Below are positions 23,943 through 31,594 of a DNA stretch of 64,000 bases, in pieces. Each line of letters starts with the position of its first letter. Positions within the stretch are counted from its first letter, which is position 1. Source of the stretch: Pseudomonas sp. stari2 (GTDB lineage: Bacteria > Pseudomonadota > Gammaproteobacteria > Pseudomonadales > Pseudomonadaceae); NCBI RefSeq assembly GCF_040760005.1, contig NZ_CP099760.1, positions 4,557,501 through 4,621,500 of the forward strand. Direction: 5' to 3'. Made by a program: the position numbers and the translations under genes. The notes under the pieces were generated by a model. The model was not told the origin of the DNA, made no database searches, and worked only from the letters and a program-made list of their open reading frames with translations.

Positions 23943-24841
23943 TGAGTTACGAAGCCTTTCGTTTGATGGTTCAGGGCTGGGCGTCTTCCGGTTACCTGCC
24001 GGAAGCGCTGGCCTATGGTTTTGTGGTCAACGCGCTGCTCGCCGGCCTGTTGATCGGCCCGGTGCTGGGCGGCCTCGGTACGCTGGTAGTGGTCAAGCGC
24101 TTCGCGTTTTTCTCCGAAGCCGTCGGCCATGCGGCACTGACCGGCGTGGCCATCGGCATTCTGCTCGGCGAACCCTACACCGGGCCGTATGGCAGCCTGT
24201 TCGGCTACTGCCTGTTGTTCGGCATTCTGCTCAACTATTTGCGCAACCGCACCGGCCTGGCCCCGGACACGCTGATCGGCGTGTTCCTCTCGGTATCTCT
24301 GGCGCTGGGTGCCAGCCTGCTGCTGATCCTGGCGGGCAAGATCAACGTGCACATTCTGGAAAACGTACTGTTCGGCTCAGTGCTGACAGTCAACGGCAAT
24401 GATCTGGCGGTGCTGGCGATCGTCGGCTCGCTGGTGATGGCTCTGGCCCTACCGCTGTACAACCGCATCATGCTCGCCAGTTTCAACCCGCAACTGGCAG
24501 CGGTGCGCGGCGTCGCCGTGAAGACCCTGGATTACCTGTTCGTGATTCTGGTGACCCTGATCACCGTCGCGGCAGTAAAAGTCATTGGCGCGATTCTGGT
24601 GGGTGCCCTGCTGGTGATTCCGGCAGCGGCGGCACGCCTGCTCAGCCAGTCGCTCAAGGGCTTTTTCTGGTGTTCAGTACTGATCGCCACGGTCAGCACA
24701 CTGTGCGGGATTCTCGTGCCCATTGTGTTCGACCTGCCGATTCCGTCCGGCGCCGCGATCATCCTCGTCGCCGGTATCGGCTTCGCCCTCGCCGCCATTG
24801 CCCGGGGCGTCGTCCCGAGTCTGAAAGGGAACCTTGGATAA
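23942..24841 (+). CDS. fpvE: Metal ABC transporter permease FpvE
   Basis: A 299-residue ZnuB/MntB-family permease with about eight hydrophobic helices. Landmarks are VVVKRFAFFSEAVGHAALTG, which is the conserved metal-permease loop, NPQLAAVRGVAVKTLDYLF and KVIGAILVGALLVIPAAAARLL. It shares a TGATG junction with fpvD. It forms the inner-membrane channel of the FpvCDEF transporter. Confidence 0.9.
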   Translation: MSYEAFRLMVQGWASSGYLPEALAYGFVVNALLAGLLIGPVLGGLGTLVVVKRFAFFSEAVGHAALTGVAIGILLGEPYTGPYGSLFGYCLLFGILLNYLRNRTGLAPDTLIGVFLSVSLALGASLLLILAGKINVHILENVLFGSVLTVNGNDLAVLAIVGSLVMALALPLYNRIMLASFNPQLAAVRGVAVKTLDYLFVILVTLITVAAVKVIGAILVGALLVIPAAAARLLSQSLKGFFWCSVLIATVSTLCGILVPIVFDLPIPSGAAIILVAGIGFALAAIARGVVPSLKGNLG

Positions 24842-25747
24842 ATGACTTTCTCACTGCGACAACTGACCCTGGCCATCGCCCTGTGCAGCGTGACTTCGAC
24901 GACTGTGCTGGCCGCAGAAAGCGCCAAACCGCTACGGGTGCTGGCCTCGTTGCCCATCACCTACGGCCTGGGCGAAGTGCTACTCAAAGGCACCGACATC
25001 AGCCTCGAACGGGCAGCACCGGCAAATCTGCCGGGCAGCCGCCAGACCGCGTACTTCACCGGGCGCGGTGCTCCGGAGCTGAGCAAACTGGCAACCGGCG
25101 CCGATGCGGTGATCGGCGTGCGCTCGCTGTGGGCCGATGATCCGCTGTACCCGATTGCCCGACGCAGCAACATCCGCATCGTCGAAGTCGACGCCGCCCG
25201 ACCGGTGGACGGCGCCCTGCCCGGCATCGCGGTGCAGTCGGGGCTGAACGTCGATGGCCTGAACAGCCAGCCGTGGCTGGCCAGCAACAACATGGGCCGC
25301 ATGGCCGACGTGATGGCAGCGGACCTTGTGCGTTTGGCACCCAAGGACAAACCGAAGATCGAAGCCAACCTGGCCGCTCTGAAACAGCGCCTGCTGAAAC
25401 TCAGTGCCGACAGCGAAGCGCGCCTGGCCAATGCCGACAATCTGAGCGTGATGAGCCTGAGCGATCACTTCGGCTATCTGATCGGCAGCCTGAACCTGGA
25501 GTTGATCGGACAGGACCCGCGACCGGATGCAGAATGGACACCGGAAGACCTGAAGAAATTGACCACAACGCTCAAGGACAACAACGTGGCGGTGGTGCTG
25601 CACCATCGCCAGCCATCGGACGCGGTAAAAGCGGCGATTGCCGAATCTGGCAGTCATCTGCTGGTGCTGAGCACCGATGCGGCGGATCCAGTGGCTGAAC
25701 TGGAAGGGAATGTGGATGCGCTGCTCAAGGGCTTGAGCGGCGCCTAA
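24842..25747 (+). CDS. fpvF: Second periplasmic metal-binding protein FpvF
   Basis: A 301-residue ZnuA-type binding protein with a signal peptide ending TTVLA. Typical metal histidines near the N-terminus (the HPY and PHxYE motifs of FpvC) are not obvious, but SLSDHFGYLIGSLNLELIG and VVLHHRQPSDAVK resemble the C-terminal lobe of cluster A-I proteins. In P. aeruginosa FpvF binds apo- and ferripyoverdine and cooperates with FpvC. It starts directly at the fpvE stop codon and ends the operon; a hairpin follows. Confidence 0.84.
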   Translation: MTFSLRQLTLAIALCSVTSTTVLAAESAKPLRVLASLPITYGLGEVLLKGTDISLERAAPANLPGSRQTAYFTGRGAPELSKLATGADAVIGVRSLWADDPLYPIARRSNIRIVEVDAARPVDGALPGIAVQSGLNVDGLNSQPWLASNNMGRMADVMAADLVRLAPKDKPKIEANLAALKQRLLKLSADSEARLANADNLSVMSLSDHFGYLIGSLNLELIGQDPRPDAEWTPEDLKKLTTTLKDNNVAVVLHHRQPSDAVKAAIAESGSHLLVLSTDAADPVAELEGNVDALLKGLSGA

Positions 25748-25755
25748 GGAGAAGT

Positions 25756-25786
25756 GATCGTTCCCACGCGCTGCGTGGGAACGATC
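25756..25786. repeat. Palindromic element after fpvF (REP-like or terminator)
   Basis: A perfect 14-bp inverted repeat, GATCGTTCCCACGC and GCGTGGGAACGATC, with a GCT loop, 9 bp after the fpvF stop codon. The core GTTCCCACGC-N-GCGTGGGAAC is familiar from interspersed palindromes in P. fluorescens genomes. No U-tract follows, so it is more likely a mobile REP-type palindrome than a classical terminator, though it could stabilise or end the fpv mRNA. Confidence 0.6.
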
Positions 25787-25811
25787 AACCCCTGATCCTC
25801 CAGACATGAAA

Positions 25812-25844
25812 AAACCCGCTGACCGTTTCCAGTCCAGCGGGTTT
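25812..25844. terminator. Bidirectional terminator between fpvF and the mbtH-like gene
   Basis: AAACCCGCTG (25812-25821) and CAGCGGGTTT (25835-25844) form a 10-bp stem with a 13-base loop. A T-run follows on both strands (TTTCTTTT on plus, TTTTTT on minus). It can end both fpvF and the convergent mbtH-like transcript. Confidence 0.85.
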
Positions 25845-25860
25845 CTTTTAGGCCGAAAAC

Positions 25861-26085
25861 TTACTGTGCAGCCGCTTGCGCTTCCATCTTCTGGCGCAGG
25901 CTCAGCGGACGCATGTCGGTCCACGTTTCTTCGATGTAGGCCAGGCATTCCTTTTTCAGGCCGCTCTTGCCCACGGTGCGCCAGCCTTCCGGGATGGCCT
26001 TGTAATCCGGCCAGATCGAGTACTGCTCTTCGTGGTTGACCACGACCTGAAAGAGGATGTCCTCGCGGTCGAATACTGACGTCAT
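25861..26085 (-). CDS. MbtH-like NRPS accessory protein
   Basis: A 74-residue MbtH-like protein. The family signature is nearly complete: [25 protein letters not shown], then [23 protein letters not shown]. The [10 protein letters not shown] segment and three conserved tryptophans contact NRPS adenylation domains and aid their folding and activity. The likely partner is PvdL in this window plus other pyoverdine NRPSs elsewhere. It corresponds to P. aeruginosa PA2412, which likewise lies beside pvdH. Its own PvdS box lies 63 bp upstream, so it is induced by iron starvation. Confidence 0.93.
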   Translation of the reverse strand: MTSVFDREDILFQVVVNHEEQYSIWPDYKAIPEGWRTVGKSGLKKECLAYIEETWTDMRPLSLRQKMEAQAAAQ

Positions 26086-26147
26086 GCTGTGTCTCCATCG
26101 TTGTAGGGGTAGGCTGCACGGTGGGTGCAGCCGGGTATGTAGAAGGA

Positions 26148-26171
26148 ACGTTCGGCGCGGCGAAAAATTTA
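26148..26171 (-). promoter_or_regulatory. PvdS (iron-starvation) box of the mbtH-like gene
   Basis: On the minus strand, TAAAT (26171-26167), exactly 16 bases, then CGT (26150-26148). This is the PvdS-recognised -35/-10 pair. The TAA of the -35 element is also the pvdH stop codon. The start of transcription should fall near 26140, giving a leader of about 55 bases. Confidence 0.82.
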
Positions 26172-27581
26172 CAGTGCGGCAGTCGCGACGCTCAACGCAC
26201 GGCCGAATATCTCGGCGACGCGGTCGATTTCAGCGGCGGTGATCACCAGCGGCGGCAGGAAACGCACCACTGCGCCATGGCGCCCGCCCAACTCCAGAAT
26301 CAGGCCACGCTTGAGGCATTCGCGCTGCACCAGCGGCGCCAGACGGGCGAAGGCCGGTGGATGGCCCAGCGCGTCCGACTCACCGTTCGGATCGACCAGC
26401 TCGACGCCCAGCATCAGACCACGACCACGAATGTCGCCCAGTTGCGGGAAGTCGCGCTGCAGGATGTACAGGTGCTCGCTCAGGCGTTCGCCCATGGCGG
26501 CGGCGTGCTCGCAGACCTTGTGCTCGACCAGGTAGCGCATCACCGCAGAACCGGCGGCCATCGCCATCTGGTTGCCACGGAACGTACCGGCGTGGGCGCC
26601 TGGTTGCCAGGTGTCTAGCCAGTCGCGGTAAACCACCACCGCCAGCGGCAGGCTGCCGCCGATGGCTTTGGACAGCACCACTACATCCGGCGTGATGCCG
26701 GCGTGTTCGAAGGCAAACATCTTGCCGGTGCGGGCGAAACCGCTCTGGATTTCGTCGACGATCAGCGCAACACCCGCCTTTTCGGTGATGCGACGCAGAC
26801 CGCGCAGCCACTCGATGTCCGCCGGAATCACACCGCCCTCGCCCTGCACCGCCTCGACAATCACCGCCGCCGGCAATTGCACACCGGCCTCCGGGTCGTT
26901 GAGCAGGTTTTCCAGGTAACTGAGGTTGGCCTTCACACCTGCCGCGCCACCGATGCCGAACGGGCATCGGTAGTCATACGGGAACGGCATGAACTGCACG
27001 CCATTGCTGAGCAGCGCACCCAGCGGCTTTTTCGGCCCCAGACTGCCCATCAGGCTCAGCGCGCCCTGGCTCATGCCATGGTAACCGCCGGAGAACGACA
27101 GCACAGTGCTGCGCCCGGTGGCGGTGCGTACCAGTTTCAGCGCGGCTTCCACCGCGTCGGTGCCGGTCGGGCCGCAGAACTGGATTTTCGCTTCCTTGGC
27201 CAATGCTGACGGCAGCAACCCGAACAGATCCTGAACAAACTGATCCTTCACCGGCGTGGTCAGGTCGAGGGTGTGCAGCGGCAACTCATCGGCCAGCACC
27301 TGCCGGATAGCCTCGATCACCACCGGGTGGTTATGCCCCAACGCCAGGGTGCCGGCACCGGCCAGGCAATCGATGAAGATGCGGCCTTCAACGTCCTCGA
27401 CATACAGACCCTTGGCACGCTTCAGCGCAAGGGGAATGCGTCGCGGATAGCTGCGGGCATTGGATTCCTGCTGGCTCTGGCGGGCCAGCAACGGCGATTC
27501 ATTGAACTGATACAGCGTTTCCGCCGGCGCGGAGGCGATCCGGCCCGACGACTCTTCGATAAGGCTGGTGGCGACTGACAT
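26169..27581 (-). CDS. pvdH: L-2,4-diaminobutyrate aminotransferase PvdH
   Basis: A 470-residue class III PLP aminotransferase. It converts aspartate-semialdehyde and glutamate to L-2,4-diaminobutyrate and 2-oxoglutarate, supplying Dab for the pyoverdine chromophore assembled by PvdL. Landmarks are [71 protein letters not shown], the PLP-contact [11 protein letters not shown] and the lysine in [15 protein letters not shown]. The ATG at 27581 is preferred over an upstream in-frame ATG because it fits the homologous N-terminus and lies downstream of a PvdS box. Confidence 0.94.
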   Translation of the reverse strand: MSVATSLIEESSGRIASAPAETLYQFNESPLLARQSQQESNARSYPRRIPLALKRAKGLYVEDVEGRIFIDCLAGAGTLALGHNHPVVIEAIRQVLADELPLHTLDLTTPVKDQFVQDLFGLLPSALAKEAKIQFCGPTGTDAVEAALKLVRTATGRSTVLSFSGGYHGMSQGALSLMGSLGPKKPLGALLSNGVQFMPFPYDYRCPFGIGGAAGVKANLSYLENLLNDPEAGVQLPAAVIVEAVQGEGGVIPADIEWLRGLRRITEKAGVALIVDEIQSGFARTGKMFAFEHAGITPDVVVLSKAIGGSLPLAVVVYRDWLDTWQPGAHAGTFRGNQMAMAAGSAVMRYLVEHKVCEHAAAMGERLSEHLYILQRDFPQLGDIRGRGLMLGVELVDPNGESDALGHPPAFARLAPLVQRECLKRGLILELGGRHGAVVRFLPPLVITAAEIDRVAEIFGRALSVATAAL

Positions 27582-27683
27582 CTCTCGACCCCTCAATTCG
27601 CTATGGATAGTGACCAAAACTGCACACCGCACAGGTGCGCGTTCCGGTCCCGGGGCGCACATGCAGGTTTTCCTGTTCTGGAA

Positions 27684-27707
27684 ACGCACCAGCCCCTCAA
27701 GGATTTA
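27684..27707 (-). promoter_or_regulatory. PvdS (iron-starvation) box of pvdH
   Basis: On the minus strand, GTAAAT with its TAAAT at 27707-27703, 16 bases, then CGT at 27686-27684. It matches the PvdS consensus exactly. The start of transcription would be near 27675, leaving a leader of roughly 95 bases before the pvdH ATG at 27581. Confidence 0.85.
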
Positions 27708-27724
27708 CACCCTAGAGCGAGTTG

Positions 27725-28210
27725 TCATACCGACAGCGGTAGCGACTTGTGCATCGGCAGGCTGCGCATGCCGTGGCGAATGAGCGGCGGCGCCGATTCG
27801 CGATACCCCAGACACCGATAAAAGGCTTCACCGGTGCGGGTGCTGGTGAGCACGGAACGGGCGCTGCCGCGCGTCAGCAGCCAGCCTTCCAGGTCTGTCA
27901 TCAGCGCCCGGCCAACGCCCCGGCGAAACCATTCCGGCTGCACATGACAAAGGGTGACATCGCCGTCGGCCAGCGCCATGCCGACGCCAATGGGTCGACC
28001 CTGCATCAAGGCAATATTCAGATAGCGCTGCGGATCGGCGAGCCAGGCACTGATGTGTTCCGGCGATTGCTGGCGAATCCAGGCATCGACGAGGCGGGGG
28101 TCGTTACGATGATCAAGCGCGCAACCGACGCGGATCGAACGCTCGATAATGCGGCTGATGATGCCGGCATCGGCCGGGGTAGCCGGGCAAATGTAGATGG
28201 ATGCATCCAT
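27725..28210 (-). CDS. GNAT-family N-acetyltransferase
   Basis: A 161-residue GNAT protein. The acetyl-CoA-binding motif A is CHVQPEWFRRGVGRALMTDLEGWL (the RRGVGRAL loop), followed by LTSTRTGEAFYRCLGYRESAP, the usual FYxxLGY end motif. Substrate unknown; family members modify proteins, amines or antibiotics. It lies upstream of pvdH with 144 bp between them and the pvdH promoter inside that gap, so it is not part of the pyoverdine transcript. The ATG at 28210 has GAGGG upstream and begins the conserved fold. Confidence 0.85.
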   Translation of the reverse strand: MDASIYICPATPADAGIISRIIERSIRVGCALDHRNDPRLVDAWIRQQSPEHISAWLADPQRYLNIALMQGRPIGVGMALADGDVTLCHVQPEWFRRGVGRALMTDLEGWLLTRGSARSVLTSTRTGEAFYRCLGYRESAPPLIRHGMRSLPMHKSLPLSV

Positions 28211-28312
28211 GGCGCTGTTTCCCTCAATCCATTGAGTCAAATGGCTGGGGCGACAATAGCGTCGTGGCCGGCGGATGACCAATGGAGAGAGGTTACATTT
28301 GATGTGCCGGGC

Positions 28313-29635
28313 TCAGGCTGGTTGCAGCGGCATGGTCAGCTCGACCCGCAAGCCATCCGGGCGGCTGTCGAAATGCAGGGTGCAGGCGCAACGCTGGACA
28401 ATCGCCTGGACAATCGCCAGCCCGAGCCCGCAGCCGGTGCTCTGGCCGTTGCGCCAGAAGCGTTGGGTCAGGTGTTGCAAATCGTCCGGTGCAATGCCCG
28501 GCCCGTGATCGCGAACGACGAAACGCACACGATTGCCGATGGTTTCCATACTCAGTTCCACGGCCCCTTCCGACGGGGTATGACGCAGCGCGTTATCCAG
28601 CAGATTGCGCAGTGCGGCGATGGACAACACCGAGGGCATTTGCAGTGGCGCGTTGGACAGGTGCTCCGGCAGATGCAGCCTGATCCGCTGCCGCTCGCCG
28701 CTGGCGGAGTCCTGAATCGCCAGTCTTGCCACTTGCTCGGCGCTGCACTGCACGCCGTCGTCGAACGACAGACTGCCCTCGACCCTGGCCAGCAACAGCA
28801 ATTGCTCCAGAGTCCGATGCAGGCGGTCGGCACCCTCCTCGGCCCGGGCCAGGGACTGATCACGGGCACTGCCTTCGGTCATGCGTGCCACTTGCAGGTG
28901 GGTCTTGATCGCCGTCAGCGGGCTGCGCAGTTCATGGGCGGCGTCACCGGTCAGGCGACGTTCGCGCTCGATGGTCTTGCCGATACGCTGGAACAGCTGA
29001 TTCTGGGTCTCGAGCAAAGGTTTCAGTTCGCTGGGAAATGATTGCAACTGCAAAGGTTCGAGGGAGTCGGCATTGCGGCGCATCAGGGCTTCGCGCAAGC
29101 GATTGAGCGGCGCCAGGCCCTGACCGATCCCCAACCACAGCAGGCACAGACAGCCGAGCAGCGCCACACCCACCGGCACCGACGCCGCCAGCAGGATCGA
29201 CATGTTCAAGGCTTCACGCTCAATCACCCGGTCGGCGGTGGTGATCCGCACATCGCCCCGGGCCAGGGTGAAGGTGCGCCACGGTGCGCCGTCGATCATC
29301 TGGTCGTGGAAGCCCATTTTCTGTGCTTCCAGTGCCTGTTCCGGGTTGTTGTGGCTGCGGGCAAGGATCTCGCCACGCAACGAGCTGACCTGACAGGCCA
29401 TGCCGCCGGGGATGTTCAGTTGTTCGGCGCTGAAGTGAGTGCCGTCGCCTTTGCTCGGTATCGCCGGCAATTGCTCCAGCAACCCGGCGACCATCCGCGC
29501 CGAAGCCACCAGCCGCTGGTCGAGGGAAAACATCATCTGGTTGCGCAGGTCGCTGAGCATCCAGGCGGCCGCCAGGGCCCAGATCAGCGCGAACGCGGCG
29601 CCGAGGGTCAGGCTCAGGCGCAGGCGCAGACTCAT
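28313..29635 (-). CDS. Sensor histidine kinase of a dsb-linked two-component system
   Basis: A 440-residue membrane kinase. It has two transmembrane helices (about 8-28 and 145-170) bounding a periplasmic sensor of about 115 residues, a HAMP-like linker, the phosphoacceptor His234 in DAAHELRSPL, an N-box NLLDNALRHTP and G-boxes DHGPGIAP and GCGLGLAIV. Its ATG overlaps the response-regulator stop codon. The pair sits beside dsbD-tlpA-dsbG, as P. aeruginosa PA2479-PA2480 does, a pair reported (DsbRS) to be copper-responsive and to control dsbDEG. That signal is taken from memory of the literature and is not visible here. Confidence 0.9.
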   Translation of the reverse strand: MSLRLRLSLTLGAAFALIWALAAAWMLSDLRNQMMFSLDQRLVASARMVAGLLEQLPAIPSKGDGTHFSAEQLNIPGGMACQVSSLRGEILARSHNNPEQALEAQKMGFHDQMIDGAPWRTFTLARGDVRITTADRVIEREALNMSILLAASVPVGVALLGCLCLLWLGIGQGLAPLNRLREALMRRNADSLEPLQLQSFPSELKPLLETQNQLFQRIGKTIERERRLTGDAAHELRSPLTAIKTHLQVARMTEGSARDQSLARAEEGADRLHRTLEQLLLLARVEGSLSFDDGVQCSAEQVARLAIQDSASGERQRIRLHLPEHLSNAPLQMPSVLSIAALRNLLDNALRHTPSEGAVELSMETIGNRVRFVVRDHGPGIAPDDLQHLTQRFWRNGQSTGCGLGLAIVQAIVQRCACTLHFDSRPDGLRVELTMPLQPA

Positions 29636-30315
29636 CACTTTTCAGGTTCTCCACCATCGGCCGGGCCGAGGCGATAGCCCAGACCGCGCACGGTTTCGAC
29701 GATACCTTTACCGAGTTTGCTGCGCAGGTGATGGATGTGCACGTTGAGGGCGTTGCTCTCCAGCTCATCGCTGAAGCCGTAGACGCTGTCCTTCAATTGC
29801 TCGGTGGACAGCACCCGGCCACGGTTATGCAGCAAGGCTTGCAGCAGGGATTGTTCGCGACGGGAAAGGTCCACCGAACGGCCGGCCAAGGTGGTTTCGC
29901 GGCTGCTCGGGTCGTAGGTCAGCGCGCCGTGCTCGATCAGGTTGACGCTGCGCCCGGCCACCCGGCGCAGCAGGGTTTGCAGACGGGCAAACAATTCACG
30001 CAGGTCGAACGGTTTGAGCAGGTAATCGTCGGCACCGGACTGCAAACCGTCGACCCGGTCAGTCACCGAGTCCCGCGCGGTGAGGATCAGCACCGGAATT
30101 TCCAGGCCCTGCTGGCGAAGTTGCTGCAACAGTTTGAGGCCATCTTCGTCCGGCAAGCCGAGGTCGAGCACCATCACGTCGAATACGGCAACCTTGAGGA
30201 TCGCCCGCGCCTTGGAGGCGGTGTTGACGTGTTCGACCGTCAAGCCCTGGGCCGTCAGCCCGGCGACGATGCCACTGGCAATCAGGTCATCGTCTTCGCA
30301 GACAAGCACATGCAT
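29635..30315 (-). CDS. OmpR-family response regulator of the dsb-linked two-component system
   Basis: A 226-residue regulator. The receiver domain has acidic residues at Glu7-Asp10, phosphoacceptor Asp51 (MVLDLGLPDEDG), Thr79 and Lys101 (LLKPFDLRE). The winged-helix DNA-binding domain (about 125-220) has LSRREQSLLQALLHNRGRVLS and VHIHHLRSKLG. It resembles QseB/PmrA-type regulators, which bind direct repeats with an 11-bp period. Such repeats are found upstream of this operon (30357) and of dsbD (31528). The ATG at 30315 begins the conserved MHVLVCEDD. Confidence 0.92.
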   Translation of the reverse strand: MHVLVCEDDDLIASGIVAGLTAQGLTVEHVNTASKARAILKVAVFDVMVLDLGLPDEDGLKLLQQLRQQGLEIPVLILTARDSVTDRVDGLQSGADDYLLKPFDLRELFARLQTLLRRVAGRSVNLIEHGALTYDPSSRETTLAGRSVDLSRREQSLLQALLHNRGRVLSTEQLKDSVYGFSDELESNALNVHIHHLRSKLGKGIVETVRGLGYRLGPADGGEPEK

Positions 30316-30356
30316 GGGGAGCTCCCTGAGCAAAAACATGAGTCAAACAGGTGAGG

Positions 30357-30373
30357 ATTAAGCTCAAATTATG
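30357..30373 (-). promoter_or_regulatory. Candidate autoregulatory direct repeat for the response regulator
   Basis: On the minus strand, CATAAT-N5-CTTAAT: two hexamers with an 11-bp period, about 45 bp upstream of the response-regulator ATG. It resembles the PmrA-type box YTTAAK-N5-YTTAAK with one mismatch and parallels the repeat upstream of dsbD. Confidence 0.45.
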
Positions 30374-30399
30374 ACAAGTGATTCAACGCACGAGAAGTG

Positions 30400-30636
30400 T
30401 ATTCGTCCCAGCCCCTCCCCTGCAAAACTTTCGACAATATGGATATACCTGAAAAATTAAATAACTAACAAAGCCAACACACTTCAGTCTCAACCCGAAA
30501 CACACACACCACCCGCGCCACTTCCAAACTTAAATATCACACACTAACCTTAATTCACCAAACAACAAACAAGCCATTAAAACCCTATTACTTGCTTTAA
30601 TCCTTTTCACCAGCCAGAACAAAAGAGAGCCATACC
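30400..30636 (+). promoter_or_regulatory. AT-rich, G-depleted leader before the hemopexin-like gene
   Basis: The gap 30316-30636 (321 bp) has no gene. From about 30440 to 30620 the plus strand is nearly devoid of G and made of A, C and T, with A/C runs such as AACAACAA at 30561-30568, which equals the AAYAAYAA Hfq/Crc motif but lies about 70 bases from the start codon. AGAGAG lies just before the ATG. It probably contains the promoter and an unstructured leader. No clear -35/-10 pair was chosen. Confidence 0.4.
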
Positions 30637-31320
30637 ATGAAAAATTTCGTAACCACCGACTGGCGCCATGGAGCCGATCGTATCTTCTTTTTCTTCAAGG
30701 ACACTAATACTTACACACGCTTTAACCTGGGTGACAACCATATCGAAAAAACCCACCCTACTTCTGTTTACGGTCACTGGGACGACTTCGAGCAACACGT
30801 GAAAGACCTGAAGTTCGGTTTCAACACTAGAAGCCCTGATTGGCACCAAAACGGCGGCGGAGACATTTCCTGGTTCTTCTACTATGAGCAACAAACACCG
30901 ATGGCCTGCAAATATTCCCAAATCAATGACAAAGTCTTGTTCAAAAAGAAACTGTCAGATACTGATTGGTGGCCACTGGGAAATTACTTCGACAAAATCG
31001 TCGGCGTCATGCTGGACACTACGGCAAGTTCCGCCCACGATTATTGGGTTCTACTGAACGACGGACGTTATTTCATATACACCCCCCGAGTGCCGAGACC
31101 GCCTAAAGTCAAGCCACTCGCAAACTCCGCATGGAGCGAACTGGAACAATACAAAGGCCGCATGATCACCGCCGCCTCGAATGATTACCCAATCCTCAGC
31201 ACTTACTTCTATATCTTTTTATCCAACAACGAATATCTAAGGTTTGATATTAAAAAAAGAACACTCACTGCCCCTCGCCCGGTCGATGATGGAACATGGC
31301 CAGGATTGATTACAGAATAA
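30637..31320 (+). CDS. Hemopexin-like repeat protein (photopexin-type)
   Basis: A 227-residue protein without signal peptide or membrane segment. Four repeats of about 50 residues resemble hemopexin blades: about 9-48 (DRIFFFFKDTNTYTRFNL, then GHWDDF), 54-105 (ISWFFYYEQQ, then DTDWWPL), 110-168 (YWVLLNDGRYFIYTP, then SAWSEL) and 172-224 (YFYIFLSNNEYLRFD, then GTWPGL). Each has the FF-x-Y-x-RF strand and a closing W, predicting a four-bladed propeller. Such proteins are known from Photorhabdus (photopexins), fungi and plants and may bind heme, polyamines or glycans. The gene is AT-rich compared with its surroundings, suggesting acquisition. Ligand unknown. Confidence 0.72.
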   Translation: MKNFVTTDWRHGADRIFFFFKDTNTYTRFNLGDNHIEKTHPTSVYGHWDDFEQHVKDLKFGFNTRSPDWHQNGGGDISWFFYYEQQTPMACKYSQINDKVLFKKKLSDTDWWPLGNYFDKIVGVMLDTTASSAHDYWVLLNDGRYFIYTPRVPRPPKVKPLANSAWSELEQYKGRMITAASNDYPILSTYFYIFLSNNEYLRFDIKKRTLTAPRPVDDGTWPGLITE

Positions 31321-31527
31321 ACACGCCATGCACAGATGACCGGGGGGGGACGTCTTGATGTGAGGATCAACTGAGGAAGCGATATCCGATCCAGCTTTCT
31401 CGGCGACCACGTTTGAGGCAGACGCAAACCGGAACGTACAGGGTGAGTCCCGTAGAAAAAAGCCGATTAGGCGGTTGGCCGTTTAAGCTGACATTATGCC
31501 CCGAACACCACAGCGACAAGGGTGCCG

Positions 31528-31547
31528 CGGTTAATCATCGGTTAATC
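31528..31547 (+). promoter_or_regulatory. Direct-repeat response-regulator site upstream of dsbD
   Basis: CGGTTAATC occurs twice, at 31528-31536 and 31539-31547, with an 11-bp period, 48 bp before the dsbD ATG. The hexamers GTTAAT-N5-GTTAAT fit the PmrA/QseB-type spacing for OmpR-family regulators. The likely binder is the response regulator encoded at 29635-30315. The rest of the 31321-31594 gap shows no gene. Confidence 0.6.
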
Positions 31548-31594
31548 GCCGCCGCCCATTGTGCTCATCACTTGCACAGGGACAAGGCTCCACC

